Below are positions 32,550-41,867 of a stretch of 64,000 nt of DNA, one piece after another (the first letter of the stretch is position 1; each line of letters opens with the position of its first letter). Origin of the DNA: Aestuariibius insulae (GTDB taxonomy: Bacteria; Pseudomonadota; Alphaproteobacteria; Rhodobacterales; Rhodobacteraceae). The position numbers and the translations under genes are program-made. Location of the stretch: assembly GCF_040783535.2 (NCBI RefSeq), contig NZ_JBFONW020000005.1:1-64000 (forward strand). Reading direction: 5' to 3'. The notes beneath the pieces are model-generated. The model was not told the origin of the DNA. It did not search any database and saw only the letters and a program-made list of their open reading frames with translations.

Positions 32550-34376
32550 ATGGATGATCAGAACAAGAACATTATTCTGGCCTCAGTTCTGAGCTTTCTT
32601 GTTCTTATGGTCTGGTTCGTGCTCTTCCCGCCAGAGCCGCCGGTTCAATCCGACACCCCGCCGGCCACGGAGCTGGCGCAACCGGCTGATCCGTCACGAA
32701 CGCCAGAGGTTGCACAGCCACCATCACTCGATGGGACAACTTCGACAACGGCTACGCCAGAACAGAGCGTGTCCGATATCGAGGCCCAGATCGGGCGGGC
32801 AGACCGGATCGAAATCGACACGCCAAGCCTCGCTGGATCAATCTCTCTGATCGGTGGGCGCATCGATCAACTTGCGCTCAAGGGTTACAACGAAACGCTG
32901 GAGGACGATTCCGGTATCGTCCAGCTTCTGTCACCGTTGGGCACGGACGCCCCCTATTACGCGCTCTATGGCTGGATCGGCGGATCTGGTGTGGACGCAG
33001 AGGCCGTTCCGGGGGCGTCGACCGAGTGGGACATTGAAAGCGGGGGCACACTACGTCCAGGAGAGCCTGTCGTTCTGCGCTGGGACAATGGTGCTGGACT
33101 GACTTTCCGCCGTGAAATTCGCGTAGATGACGAGTACCTTTTCGACATCACACAGTCCGTTGAGAATACCGGCAGTCAAGCCGCCGACATGGCAGCCTAT
33201 GGGTTGGTGGCGCGTCACGGAGAGCCTGAGGATCTGACGGGTTTCTTCATCCTGCATGAAGGCGTCATTCGGCTGAGCGACGAGGGAACCGATCAGATCA
33301 GCTATTCCGATCTGACCGAGCTTGATGCATCCGATCAGCAGCGTCGGGGCGAGACAGGTGGCTGGATCGGTTTTACGGACAAATACTGGATGACAACGCT
33401 GGTGCCGCCGACCGGCACTCCATTCCGGTCCGTTGCACGTTACAGTAGCGGGCAGGACATCTACCAGACCGAGATCATTCTTCCGGTTCAAACCGTCGCC
33501 CCCGGCGAAGTCGTATCGCAGGCGAGCAAGCTGTTTGCCGGTGCGAAGGAATGGGAGGCGATCCGGACCTACGAGAACGAGCGGGATATCCCGCGCTTCA
33601 TCGACTCGATTGACTGGGGTTGGTTCTTCTTTCTTACGAAGCCGATCTTCGCGCTGCTCCACTTCCTCAATATTTATATTGGGAATATGGGATGGTCGAT
33701 CATTGTCCTGACCTTGATCATCAAGGCAGTTCTTCTGCCGCTTGCGTACAAATCCTACGTCTCGATGGCGAAGATGAAAGAGCTTCAGCCTGAAATGGAA
33801 AAGCTGAAGGAACGGGCGGGCGATGATCGTCAGCAGCTTCAGCAAGGCATGATGAAGCTTTACAAGGACAACAAGGTCAATCCGGCTGCAGGCTGCCTGC
33901 CGATCCTGCTTCAGATCCCGATCTTCTTCTCGCTCTACAAAGTGATTTTCGTCACGATCGAACTCCGCCACGCGCCTTGGTTCGGATGGATCCGGGATCT
34001 TTCAGCGCCCGATCCTTCTTCGATCCTGAACCTCTTTGGCCTGCTGCCATGGGGAACGCCCGAGGTTGGTTCGATCTTCTTCCTCTTCTCGCTGGGGATC
34101 CTCCCGATCCTTCTGGGGATTTCCATGTGGCTTCAGCAGAAGCTGAACCCGGCCCCAACAGACCCGACACAGCGGATGATCTTTGCATGGATGCCTTGGG
34201 TTTTCATGTTCATGCTCGGCAGCTTTGCCAGCGGACTGGTTGTTTATTGGATTGCGAACAACATGATCACCTTCTCGCAGCAGTATCTCATCATGCGCAG
34301 TCAGGGGATCAAGCCGGATGTCTTCGGAAATATCCTTGGTGGCGGGAAGAAGACAGCAGAGGCCAAAAACAAGTGA
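32550..34376 (+). CDS. yidC: Membrane protein insertase YidC
   Basis: A 608-aa insertase. TM1 is residues 8-27 (IILASVLSFLVLMVWFVLF), followed by a large periplasmic beta-domain (about 60-350) after a Pro/Thr-rich linker. The 60KD_IMP core with five TM helices starts near 'SIDWGWFFFLTKPIFALLHFL' and includes 'MAKMKELQPEMEKLKERAGDD' and 'NPAAGCLPILLQIPIFFSLYKVIF'. The positively charged groove Arg is not individually assigned. Confidence 0.97.
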   Translation: MDDQNKNIILASVLSFLVLMVWFVLFPPEPPVQSDTPPATELAQPADPSRTPEVAQPPSLDGTTSTTATPEQSVSDIEAQIGRADRIEIDTPSLAGSISLIGGRIDQLALKGYNETLEDDSGIVQLLSPLGTDAPYYALYGWIGGSGVDAEAVPGASTEWDIESGGTLRPGEPVVLRWDNGAGLTFRREIRVDDEYLFDITQSVENTGSQAADMAAYGLVARHGEPEDLTGFFILHEGVIRLSDEGTDQISYSDLTELDASDQQRRGETGGWIGFTDKYWMTTLVPPTGTPFRSVARYSSGQDIYQTEIILPVQTVAPGEVVSQASKLFAGAKEWEAIRTYENERDIPRFIDSIDWGWFFFLTKPIFALLHFLNIYIGNMGWSIIVLTLIIKAVLLPLAYKSYVSMAKMKELQPEMEKLKERAGDDRQQLQQGMMKLYKDNKVNPAAGCLPILLQIPIFFSLYKVIFVTIELRHAPWFGWIRDLSAPDPSSILNLFGLLPWGTPEVGSIFFLFSLGILPILLGISMWLQQKLNPAPTDPTQRMIFAWMPWVFMFMLGSFASGLVVYWIANNMITFSQQYLIMRSQGIKPDVFGNILGGGKKTAEAKNK

Positions 34377-34400
34377 TGCGGGCCGGACGGATCTGAACCT

Positions 34401-35054
34401 ATGGCGGATCTACCCTTCCCACTGGCCGGGAATCCCGAGCCGGAGATCCAGGAGGCCGGTCGCAAGCTTTTTGCCGGATCGACGGAGTTTCTGAAGGGCG
34501 TTGTTGCCATGTCGGGTCTGCCGCCTGCGGATCGGATTGAGATTTGCCTCGCCGGGCGCTCTAATGTCGGCAAATCGACGTTGATCAATGCGTTGACAGG
34601 CCAGAAGGCCTTGGCACGTGCGTCGAATACGCCGGGCCGTACACAGGAGATCAACTTCTTCACTTTGGCAGAAAGCCACTATCTGGTGGACCTGCCCGGC
34701 TACGGGTTTGCGAATGCTCCGCTGCCAGTGGTCCAGAAGTGGCAGGCCCTGCTTAAATCCTATCTGACCGGACGGCAAAACCTGCGCCGGGCCTTTGTGT
34801 TGATCGATGCCCGGCACGGTGTGAAGTCGGTAGACGAAGAGATCATGTCCCTGCTCGGATCAGCTGCGGTTACGTTTCAATGCGTCTTGACCAAGGCGGA
34901 CAAAGTGAAGGCCTCGGACAAAGAGCGTGCGCTGGATCTGACACGAAAGGCCTTGCAGAAGTATCCCGCCGCGTTCCCAGAGATTGTGATGACGTCATCC
35001 GAGACGGGTGATGGGATCGCGACACTGCGTGCGATCATCGCAGGCCTTGAATGA
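34401..35054 (+). CDS. engB: Ribosome biogenesis GTPase YihA/YsxC (EngB)
   Basis: A 217-aa GTPase for large-subunit assembly. G1 is GRSNVGKST, G2 'TPGRTQ', G3 'DLPGYG', G4 'LTKADK' and G5 near 'TSSETG'. The N-terminal extension of about 40 residues is typical in alphaproteobacteria. It lies 24 bases after yidC. Confidence 0.97.
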   Translation: MADLPFPLAGNPEPEIQEAGRKLFAGSTEFLKGVVAMSGLPPADRIEICLAGRSNVGKSTLINALTGQKALARASNTPGRTQEINFFTLAESHYLVDLPGYGFANAPLPVVQKWQALLKSYLTGRQNLRRAFVLIDARHGVKSVDEEIMSLLGSAAVTFQCVLTKADKVKASDKERALDLTRKALQKYPAAFPEIVMTSSETGDGIATLRAIIAGLE

Positions 35055-35109
35055 ACCTCCCTTCACAGACTGGATCGAACCGGATATCTCGCCCGGACGA
35101 TGCGACAGA

Positions 35110-35979
35110 ATGAAGCCCCGTGACATGAGCCGCGACTGGATCGCCACCGCCCGGACCCTAAGCGAGGCGCTTCCGTTTCTACAGCGGTATGACGGGGCTA
35201 TCGTCGTTATCAAGCTGGGCGGGCATGCGATGGGCAGTCGCGAGGCGCTGGACGGCTTTGCCCGCGATATCGTCCTGATGCAGCAGGTCGGTGTGAACCC
35301 GGTCATCGTCCATGGCGGCGGGCCGATGATCAACAGCATGCTGGACAAGCTGGAAATTCCATCTCGGTTCATTGATGGCAAGCGTATCACGGATGCCGCC
35401 ACGGTCGAAGTTGTCGAGATGGTCCTATCCGGTCAGGTAAACAAGGCGATCACACAGGCAATCAACGGACAAGGTGGGCGGGCCGCGGGACTATCGGGTA
35501 AAGATGCAAGCCTAATGATTTGCGAACCCGCAACGCCGGAGCTTGGCTTTGTCGGCAACCCGGTCGAGATCGACACGAGTCTGCTTCATACCCTGTTCAA
35601 GAGCGACACGATCCCCGTGATCGCTCCGATCGGGGCGGGGCGCGCAGGAGAGACCTTCAACATCAATGGCGACACGGCTGCCGGTGCGATTGCCGGGGCG
35701 TTGAAGGCGGACCGGCTGCTGCTCCTGACGGATGTCGCGGGCGTGAAGGATGCAAGCGGTGATGTCCTGACCGAATTGAGCGTTGAGCAGATCGGTCAGC
35801 TAGTGAACGATGGCGTTATTGCGGGCGGCATGATCCCCAAGACCGAAACGGCGCTACAAGCGATTGAAAGCGGCGTGAGGGCCGCTGTCATCCTCGATGG
35901 GCGAGCGCCGAATGCATGTTTGCTTGAGCTCTTCACGGAGCACGGCGCCGGATCCATCATTCGATCGGCGCCTCAGTGA
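35110..35979 (+). CDS. argB: Acetylglutamate kinase
   Basis: A 289-aa enzyme for the second step of arginine synthesis. It shows 'VVIKLGGHAMG' (ATP-site Lys), 'VIVHGGGPMI', 'RFIDGKRITD' and 'FNINGDTAAGAIAGAL', all diagnostic, plus the C-terminal 'GGMIPK'. ATG 35110 is chosen; ATG 35125 is possible. Its neighbour engB is conserved next to argB in related bacteria. Confidence 0.96.
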   Translation: MKPRDMSRDWIATARTLSEALPFLQRYDGAIVVIKLGGHAMGSREALDGFARDIVLMQQVGVNPVIVHGGGPMINSMLDKLEIPSRFIDGKRITDAATVEVVEMVLSGQVNKAITQAINGQGGRAAGLSGKDASLMICEPATPELGFVGNPVEIDTSLLHTLFKSDTIPVIAPIGAGRAGETFNINGDTAAGAIAGALKADRLLLLTDVAGVKDASGDVLTELSVEQIGQLVNDGVIAGGMIPKTETALQAIESGVRAAVILDGRAPNACLLELFTEHGAGSIIRSAPQ

Positions 35980-35980
35980 C

Positions 35981-36490
35981 ATGAAGCTAATCCTCACCAG
36001 ACATGCCAAATCCGATTGGTCAGGAGCCATGACCGGCGACGAAGCGAGGCCTCTTTCCGGCAGAGGCCGCAAGTCAGCAGCAGCCTTGGGTAAGTGGATG
36101 GCCGAACACATTGGCCGCATCGACCGGGCGCTGGTCTCAAGCTCCACGAGAACGCGGCAGACTTGGGATCTGATTGCCGAACATGCCAGCGATGCCCCCG
36201 ACCCGATCTATTTCGACGCTCTTTATTGCGCCTCAGAGCAGACCATTCTGAATACGCTCAGAGAGCATGGTCAGGGAACAACGATCCTCATCGCGCACAA
36301 CCCCGGGATCGCACATTTCTCAGAAGCTCTCGCGGCAACGCCGCCGGATCATCATGATTTCTTGCGATATCCGACTGGCGCAACGACCGTTTACGAAATC
36401 GAAGATTGGCCAACCTTGGCGGAGGGATCCGCCAAGGTACTGGACTTCGTGCTGCCCCGAGACTTGCTCAGTGACCGAGGATCTGGCTGA
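35981..36490 (+). CDS. sixA: SixA-type phosphohistidine phosphatase
   Basis: A 169-aa histidine phosphatase. 'LILTRHAKSDW' carries the catalytic RHG-type motif (RHA, His8), 'SSSTRTRQTW' the second Arg and 'LIAHNPGI' the C-terminal His. Members of this short branch remove phosphate from phospho-His of signalling proteins. The start lies one base after the argB stop; the end overlaps aapP on the other strand by 23 bases. Confidence 0.85.
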   Translation: MKLILTRHAKSDWSGAMTGDEARPLSGRGRKSAAALGKWMAEHIGRIDRALVSSSTRTRQTWDLIAEHASDAPDPIYFDALYCASEQTILNTLREHGQGTTILIAHNPGIAHFSEALAATPPDHHDFLRYPTGATTVYEIEDWPTLAEGSAKVLDFVLPRDLLSDRGSG

Positions 36491-37256
36491 GGAACAGCTT
36501 TGTCCGTTCGTTCTGAGGATTGCTGAAGAACGCCTCTGGCTCATTCTGCTCGACGATTTGTCCGTCATCCATGAAGATCACACGGTTCGCGACCTGGCGA
36601 GCAAAACCCATCTCGTGGGTGACGCAGAGCATCGTCATCCCCTCTTCAGCAAGCTCGATCATCGTATCGAGAACTTCCTTGATCATCTCGGGATCGAGCG
36701 CTGAAGTCGGCTCATCAAAGAGCATGATCCGAGGCCGCATGCAGAGGGATCGGGCGATGGCGACACGCTGCTGCTGGCCGCCCGAAAGCTGGCCAGGATA
36801 CTTGTCGGCCTGCTCGGGGATCTTCACCTTCCGCAGGAAGTGCATCGCCGTTTCCTCGGCTTCTTTCTTTGGCGTCTTGCGCACCCAGATCGGCGCAAGG
36901 GTGCAGTTCTCCAAGATCGTCAGATGCGGGAAGAGGTTAAAATGCTGAAAGCACATTCCGACCTCGGACCGGATCTTGTCGATGTTTTTGAGGTCTGATG
37001 ACAGTACCGTTCCATCGACCTCGATCCGACCTTGCTGATGCTCTTCAAGAGCATTGATGCATCGAATGAGTGTCGATTTCCCGGATCCGGATGGACCGCA
37101 AATCACAATCCGTTCCCCGCGATGAACAGTAAGATCGATATCGCGTAGAACGTGGAAGCTACCGTACCACTTATTCATATTATCGATAGATATCGCGACC
37201 TCGTCGGAGACTTTCATCTGCGAGGTGTCGAGGTGCATGTCTTCGGTCATGGTCAT
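36468..37256 (-). CDS. aapP: Polar/general L-amino acid ABC transporter ATPase
   Basis: A 262-aa ATPase. Walker A GPSGSGKST, signature LSGGQQQR, Walker B 'IMLFDEPTSALDPE' and switch His in 'VTHEM'. Closest in style to AapP/GlnQ. AAGGAG precedes ATG 37256. It is the last gene of the J-Q-M-P operon and energises import of amino acids. Confidence 0.95.
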   Translation of the reverse strand: MTMTEDMHLDTSQMKVSDEVAISIDNMNKWYGSFHVLRDIDLTVHRGERIVICGPSGSGKSTLIRCINALEEHQQGRIEVDGTVLSSDLKNIDKIRSEVGMCFQHFNLFPHLTILENCTLAPIWVRKTPKKEAEETAMHFLRKVKIPEQADKYPGQLSGGQQQRVAIARSLCMRPRIMLFDEPTSALDPEMIKEVLDTMIELAEEGMTMLCVTHEMGFARQVANRVIFMDDGQIVEQNEPEAFFSNPQNERTKLFLSQILGH

Positions 37257-37269
37257 GTGTGAAGACTCC

Positions 37270-38565
37270 TTATCGGTGATCCGTGGCCAGCTTGCGCTCG
37301 AGCCATTGTGAATATTGCGAAATGCCGTAGCAGATGACGAAGAAGAGCAGAGCGGCAAAGCTCCAGAGTTCCCAGTAGACGCCGTTCCAGTCGGTCGACG
37401 CCAGGATCGGTCCGCGAATAAGGCCGACGAGATCGTACATCGAGATAATCGCAACGAGGGTCGTATCCTTGAAAAGGCCGACGGCCACATTCACGATACC
37501 GGGGATCGAGATCTTCAGCGCCTGCGGCAGAATAATAAGCCGCATCGACTGCGCGTAATCAAGGCCAAGGCTATCTGCCGCCTCATACTGGCCGCGCGGC
37601 AGGGCCGCCAAACCGCCCCGGATCACCTCGGCAATATAGGCTGAGGCAAACATCGTGATCATGATGATGACCCGCAGAACCAGATCGAGATTGCTTTCGG
37701 GCGGGAAGAAATAGGCCAGGATCACGCTGGCCACGAAGAGCAGTGTAATAAGCGGCACGCCCCGGACAAACTCGATGAAGATCACGCAAAGAACCTTGAC
37801 AATCGGGAGGTTCGATTGTCGCCCCAGCGCAAGTACGATCCCAATGGGCAGGGACAGTGAAACGCAGACTGTTCCCAAGATCATATTCAACATGAAGCCG
37901 CCCAGATCACGTGACGGCACGGCTCTAAGCGCGAGAAAGTCGGATCCTATCTCAAGGAGAAGACCGCCAGCCCACCACGTCACTGCGGCGGCAACAATGG
38001 CAGCCACCACCGCACCAACAAAGCTGCGAGCCGACATCATCGAATAGGCGACGCCGCCTACAATGAAGCCCAAGAGAGCGACAATCGGGATCAGAACGGA
38101 GCCGCCCCAGATCAGCCAAAACGCCAGAAACGGATAGAGCGCAGTTCCGATCAACAGCTTCCGTGGCAGGTTGCTAAAGAGAACCGGCAGAATCGCTACG
38201 AAAAGCAAGATGAAGGCCAAAGCGGGACGCCAGTACTCATCGCTTGGATATCTGAACCCGAAAAGAAGCTGATTCCAGCGTTCGCGAATGACGGCAAAAC
38301 ACGCGCCGGTCGCTCCATCGAGGATTTCGCGACACTCTGCGAGACTGTCCGATTGCCAGATGCTGTTCGCGAGCCAAGGACCAAGGCCGACGACCATATA
38401 GTAAACCGCGATAAGGCCGAGAATGGTCAGGATCGAGTTTGAGATGCTCGAGAACAGGTTCTCACGCAGCCACTTGATCACTCCGGCTTCCGACGCGGGT
38501 GGAGGCGATGGCGGGATTTCGGTGTCGCGGACGAAGGCGACGGTTTGTGCATGCGTATCGCTCAT
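37270..38565 (-). CDS. aapM: Amino acid ABC transporter permease AapM-like
   Basis: A 431-aa permease with about eight TM segments. The HisM-type core has the EAA loop 'YEAADSLGLDYAQSMRLIILPQALKISIPGIVN'. The extra N-terminal TM half and long loop are typical of AapM, not GlnP. It starts one base from aapQ. Confidence 0.94.
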   Translation of the reverse strand: MSDTHAQTVAFVRDTEIPPSPPPASEAGVIKWLRENLFSSISNSILTILGLIAVYYMVVGLGPWLANSIWQSDSLAECREILDGATGACFAVIRERWNQLLFGFRYPSDEYWRPALAFILLFVAILPVLFSNLPRKLLIGTALYPFLAFWLIWGGSVLIPIVALLGFIVGGVAYSMMSARSFVGAVVAAIVAAAVTWWAGGLLLEIGSDFLALRAVPSRDLGGFMLNMILGTVCVSLSLPIGIVLALGRQSNLPIVKVLCVIFIEFVRGVPLITLLFVASVILAYFFPPESNLDLVLRVIIMITMFASAYIAEVIRGGLAALPRGQYEAADSLGLDYAQSMRLIILPQALKISIPGIVNVAVGLFKDTTLVAIISMYDLVGLIRGPILASTDWNGVYWELWSFAALLFFVICYGISQYSQWLERKLATDHR

Positions 38566-38566
38566 C

Positions 38567-39796
38567 TCAACGCTCCTTAAGCCGGACGGAGTTGTTGTAG
38601 AGGTTCATCAACACCGAGATGCTTAAGCTGATGGTCAGATAAAAGAGCATAAGCAGAAGCACACATTCGATGGCACGGCCCGTCTGATTAAGGGTGATGC
38701 CCCCAAGGGTCGCCGTGATATCGGCATAGCCGACTGCGATTGCGAGCGACGAGTTCTTTGTGATGTTCAGGTACTGCGAGATGAGCGGCGGAATAATGAC
38801 CCGAAGCGCCTGCGGCAGGATCACAAGATTCATGATCCGGCCAGGACGCAGCCCTAAGGCGGCAGCGGCTTCGGTCTGGCCTTTGGAAATCGCGAGGATC
38901 CCGGCACGGACGTTTTCCGCGATGAAAGCGCCTGTGTAGATAGAAAGGGCAAGCCAGAGAGCGAGCAAGGGCCGTCCGAGCAGAACACCGTCTTGAATGT
39001 TGAAGTTGTTCGATTCGACATCTGGTCGCAGGATCGTCAAAGCACCGGGAAGCAACACAAGCGCAAGGATGACCGGGCCGAAAAGGATAGCCCAAGCCGG
39101 CCATGAGGGTAAAAGACTACCCTCCTGAAAGAGCTTCTTTTTAACATAGGAGCGCCAGGCGAAAAAGCCGACGATCCCCGCAATGAAAGCCAGGATCACG
39201 ACGACCCACCCGGCTCCAAGACCGATTGAGGGGATGTATAGACCGCGGTTTGTGAAGGCGAACATGCCCAGGAACATCGAGCTTTCTGGCTCGACCGATC
39301 CGCCTCTTGTCAGAAAGACCCGTGGGGAGGATCCAAAACTGGTCACAACCGTGTTGATGATGATGATCCAAATAAGGATCGGAACATTGCGAAAGGCTTC
39401 GACATAAATCGCCATGAGTTTGGCGACGAGCCAGTTGTTCGACAGACGGAGGATACCGGCAAAGACACCGAGAATCGTGGCAAGAACGCAAGCCATGGCT
39501 GCGACGAGAAGCGTATTCAGCGCGCCAACGACAGATGCTCGCAGATGGGAGCTCTGACTGTTGTAGTCGATCAGACTCTGACTGATATCGTATCCGGCGG
39601 GCTGTTCAAGAAAACCAAAGGTCAGGACCACGCCCTGCTCCGCCAAGTTGGCGAAGAGGTTTGACACGAGGTATCCGATCGCCAGAACAACGAACAGGAT
39701 GACGATGAACTGGATTGTGTAGCCACGATACCGCATATCGTAGAGCAGCATGGAAAGTCGGAAGGATTGCGTGGGGGCGTCGGACATAGCCGTCAT
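38567..39796 (-). CDS. aapQ: Amino acid ABC transporter permease AapQ-like
   Basis: A 409-aa permease. 'KGQTEAAAALGLRPGRIMNLVILPQALRVIIPPLISQYLNITKNSSLAIAVGY' is the EAA loop and following TM of the HisM family. A large N-terminal extension with a periplasmic loop matches AapQ. ATG 39796 has GGGAA upstream; ATG 39787 is possible. It pairs with AapM. Confidence 0.94.
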   Translation of the reverse strand: MTAMSDAPTQSFRLSMLLYDMRYRGYTIQFIVILFVVLAIGYLVSNLFANLAEQGVVLTFGFLEQPAGYDISQSLIDYNSQSSHLRASVVGALNTLLVAAMACVLATILGVFAGILRLSNNWLVAKLMAIYVEAFRNVPILIWIIIINTVVTSFGSSPRVFLTRGGSVEPESSMFLGMFAFTNRGLYIPSIGLGAGWVVVILAFIAGIVGFFAWRSYVKKKLFQEGSLLPSWPAWAILFGPVILALVLLPGALTILRPDVESNNFNIQDGVLLGRPLLALWLALSIYTGAFIAENVRAGILAISKGQTEAAAALGLRPGRIMNLVILPQALRVIIPPLISQYLNITKNSSLAIAVGYADITATLGGITLNQTGRAIECVLLLMLFYLTISLSISVLMNLYNNSVRLKER

Positions 39797-39882
39797 GGAC
39801 GTGTTCCCTGGCTCTTCGAATCCGCGAGAGGCAAGACAGCCTCGATCCCGGTTCGAATGTTATCTTTAAAGTACATGTGAAA

Positions 39883-39906
39883 AGGGCGCGGAATGGTCCG
39901 CGCCCT
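39883..39906 (-). terminator. Attenuator-type hairpin between aapJ and aapQ
   Basis: Perfect ten-base stem AGGGCGCGGA / TCCGCGCCCT with an ATGG loop, followed on the minus strand by TTTTC. Its place after the binding-protein gene fits partial termination or 3' protection, giving more AapJ than permease. Confidence 0.75.
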
Positions 39907-39918
39907 CTTCAACGGTTC

Positions 39919-40935
39919 TTAGCGGAACGGTGGCGAATAGAGGAGGCCACCATCGGTCCACTGCGCGTTCAGACCACGGGACAAACCAATCGGGGTGTTC
40001 TCTCCGATGTTCTTTTCGAAGATCTCACCATAGTTACCACCTGCGGTGATCGCCTGCTGAGCCCAGTTCGGGTCCAGACCAAGCATCGCACCCAGCTCGC
40101 CCTCGGTTCCCAGAAGACGTTTGATTTCGGGATTGTTCGAAGACTCGCCGATTTCGCCCACATTCGCAGAGGTGACACCGAGCTCTTCAGCCGAAATCAG
40201 TGCGTTGAGGGTCCAGCGAACGATATCGCCCCACTCGTTGTCGCCATGACGGACCAGCGGTCCGAGCGGCTCTTTCGAGATAATTTCGGGCAGAAGCACG
40301 TGATCATCCGGGTTTTCGAAAGTTGCACGCGTCGCGGCCAGACCGGAGGCATCCGTCGTGTAGACGTCGCAAGCACCGGCCAGATACTGCTGCTGAGCTT
40401 CGGCGTTGGTTTCGATCGGAACAGGCTCGTAGCTGATATTGTTGGCGCGGAAGTAATCCGCAAGATTCAGCTCTGTTGTGGTTCCGGTCTGGATGCAGAC
40501 GGTCGCGCCGTCGAGATCCTTGGCCGACGACACGCCAAGCTCTGTCGGGACCATGAAGCCCTGACCGTCATAATAGTTGATGCCGGTGAATTCGAGCTTG
40601 AGATCGTTGTCGCGGCTAAAAGTCCAGGTCGTGTTCCGTGCGAGCATGTCAACTTCGCCCGAAGACAACGCAGTAAACCGCGTCTTGGGTGTAGTCGGAA
40701 CGAATTCGACGGCTGTGGGATCCCCCAAAACAGCTGCGGCGACGGCACGGCAAAGATCGACGTCAAAGCCCTCCCATTCACCGCTCGTGTTCGGAGCCGC
40801 AAAACCAACGAGGCCGGTGGATACACCACAGTTGAGCGTTCCCCGGCTTTTGACGTCATCGAGCGTTGCAGCAGATGCAACGCCGGCCGCCATACCAGCT
40901 ACGGTTAATACGCCGAGAAATACGGATTTGTTCAT
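39919..40935 (-). CDS. aapJ: Amino acid ABC transporter periplasmic binding protein
   Basis: A 338-aa SBP_bac_3 protein. A signal peptide (MNKSVFLGVLTVAGMAAGVASAA) is followed by 'LNCGVSTGLVGFAAPNTSGEWEGFDVDLCRAVAAAVLGD', the family signature. Cys residues and length fit AapJ/BztA. It is first in the operon and delivers amino acids to AapQM. Confidence 0.95.
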   Translation of the reverse strand: MNKSVFLGVLTVAGMAAGVASAATLDDVKSRGTLNCGVSTGLVGFAAPNTSGEWEGFDVDLCRAVAAAVLGDPTAVEFVPTTPKTRFTALSSGEVDMLARNTTWTFSRDNDLKLEFTGINYYDGQGFMVPTELGVSSAKDLDGATVCIQTGTTTELNLADYFRANNISYEPVPIETNAEAQQQYLAGACDVYTTDASGLAATRATFENPDDHVLLPEIISKEPLGPLVRHGDNEWGDIVRWTLNALISAEELGVTSANVGEIGESSNNPEIKRLLGTEGELGAMLGLDPNWAQQAITAGGNYGEIFEKNIGENTPIGLSRGLNAQWTDGGLLYSPPFR

Positions 40936-41136
40936 GTTTACCTCTTCCTGAGTGTCCGCCCTGACTTTAAGCGGTTTTGGCCGCTCTGCGAGAGAACGGC
41001 ATCGAGTGACGTGAAGGTGTCCCCTTCAATACTGACAGCTTGGGCGGATTTCCGCGAGGAGGTCAAGGGCCGAAGCGGACATGTTCCCTAGGAAACGTCT
41101 GTCTTTTTGGGCGCCCAAGCATCGGGCAACGCTTAC

Positions 41137-41856
41137 TCAACTCGCGTTTTTTTGCGCCAGTTGGAAAAAAGCAAAAGCATGATGAAACGCTTCTTCCTTG
41201 ATGGTCAACGCTTCTGCAGCTTCCTCGTCTTCGCCCCATTGTTCTATCTGCCATACCTCATCCACACGCGATCGTTTCCAAACATCGACGAGCGGATAGA
41301 CACGCTCAGCGGCGGCAAGTCCCAGCACGAGCGAGCCGGAAAGGCTCACGAGATCGTGCAAAGCTGTCAGCTCGAATGGAGTCGTCTGAGCTACTGCGTC
41401 GGACAGGGCCGCCAAGGTTCGAGAAGACTGTGCAATCGGCAGAACGCCAGTCCCCGTCGCAAGGCGCGCACCATAGCGTTCTGCAGCCCAATCGAGCAGA
41501 GGATCCCAAGCCTCCGCCTGTCGCTCGACCAGTGCTGCCGGATCCGGCGCGCGGTAGCAAAGGAGGTCCGTCTCTCCATAATCCGCGACAATCGCTTCGA
41601 CCTCGGCCTTTTGCCGCGCGACCTTGTCGATCGCGGAATTGGCAGATCGCGTCATTGGCATCGCGCGAGGATCGATCACATCTGTTTGAGCATCCCACTC
41701 GGCCGAGACCGCATCCGCCATCGCGCGGGTCGGCAACAAAAGCAGATCCTTGAGAGGTGTCCGGATCGGCTTTCCATCCAGCTCGATCCGATACCCGTGG
41801 CGATCCTCGACGACGCAAGCGTCGCTCCAGAATCGCTTCAGAGCCCATTCAGCCAT
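41137..41856 (-). CDS. F1-ATPase assembly chaperone, ATP12 family
   Basis: A 239-aa protein with the ATP12 signature 'YRIELDGKPIRTPLKDLLLLPTRAMADAVSAEWDAQTDVIDPRAMPMTRSANSAIDKV' and 'YGETDLLCYRAPDP', then 'WDPLLDWAAERYGARL'. ATP12 holds the ATP synthase alpha subunit before assembly. GAGGAGG precedes ATG 41856. It follows the pseudouridine synthase gene in the same direction. Confidence 0.93.
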   Translation of the reverse strand: MAEWALKRFWSDACVVEDRHGYRIELDGKPIRTPLKDLLLLPTRAMADAVSAEWDAQTDVIDPRAMPMTRSANSAIDKVARQKAEVEAIVADYGETDLLCYRAPDPAALVERQAEAWDPLLDWAAERYGARLATGTGVLPIAQSSRTLAALSDAVAQTTPFELTALHDLVSLSGSLVLGLAAAERVYPLVDVWKRSRVDEVWQIEQWGEDEEAAEALTIKEEAFHHAFAFFQLAQKNAS

Positions 41857-41867
41857 CACCGTCCTCC

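Noticed and set aside
32396..32557. A 53-codon ORF between ttcA and yidC with GTGA overlap at its start
   Set aside because: No ribosome site, no family and odd composition; it is more likely the yidC leader region.
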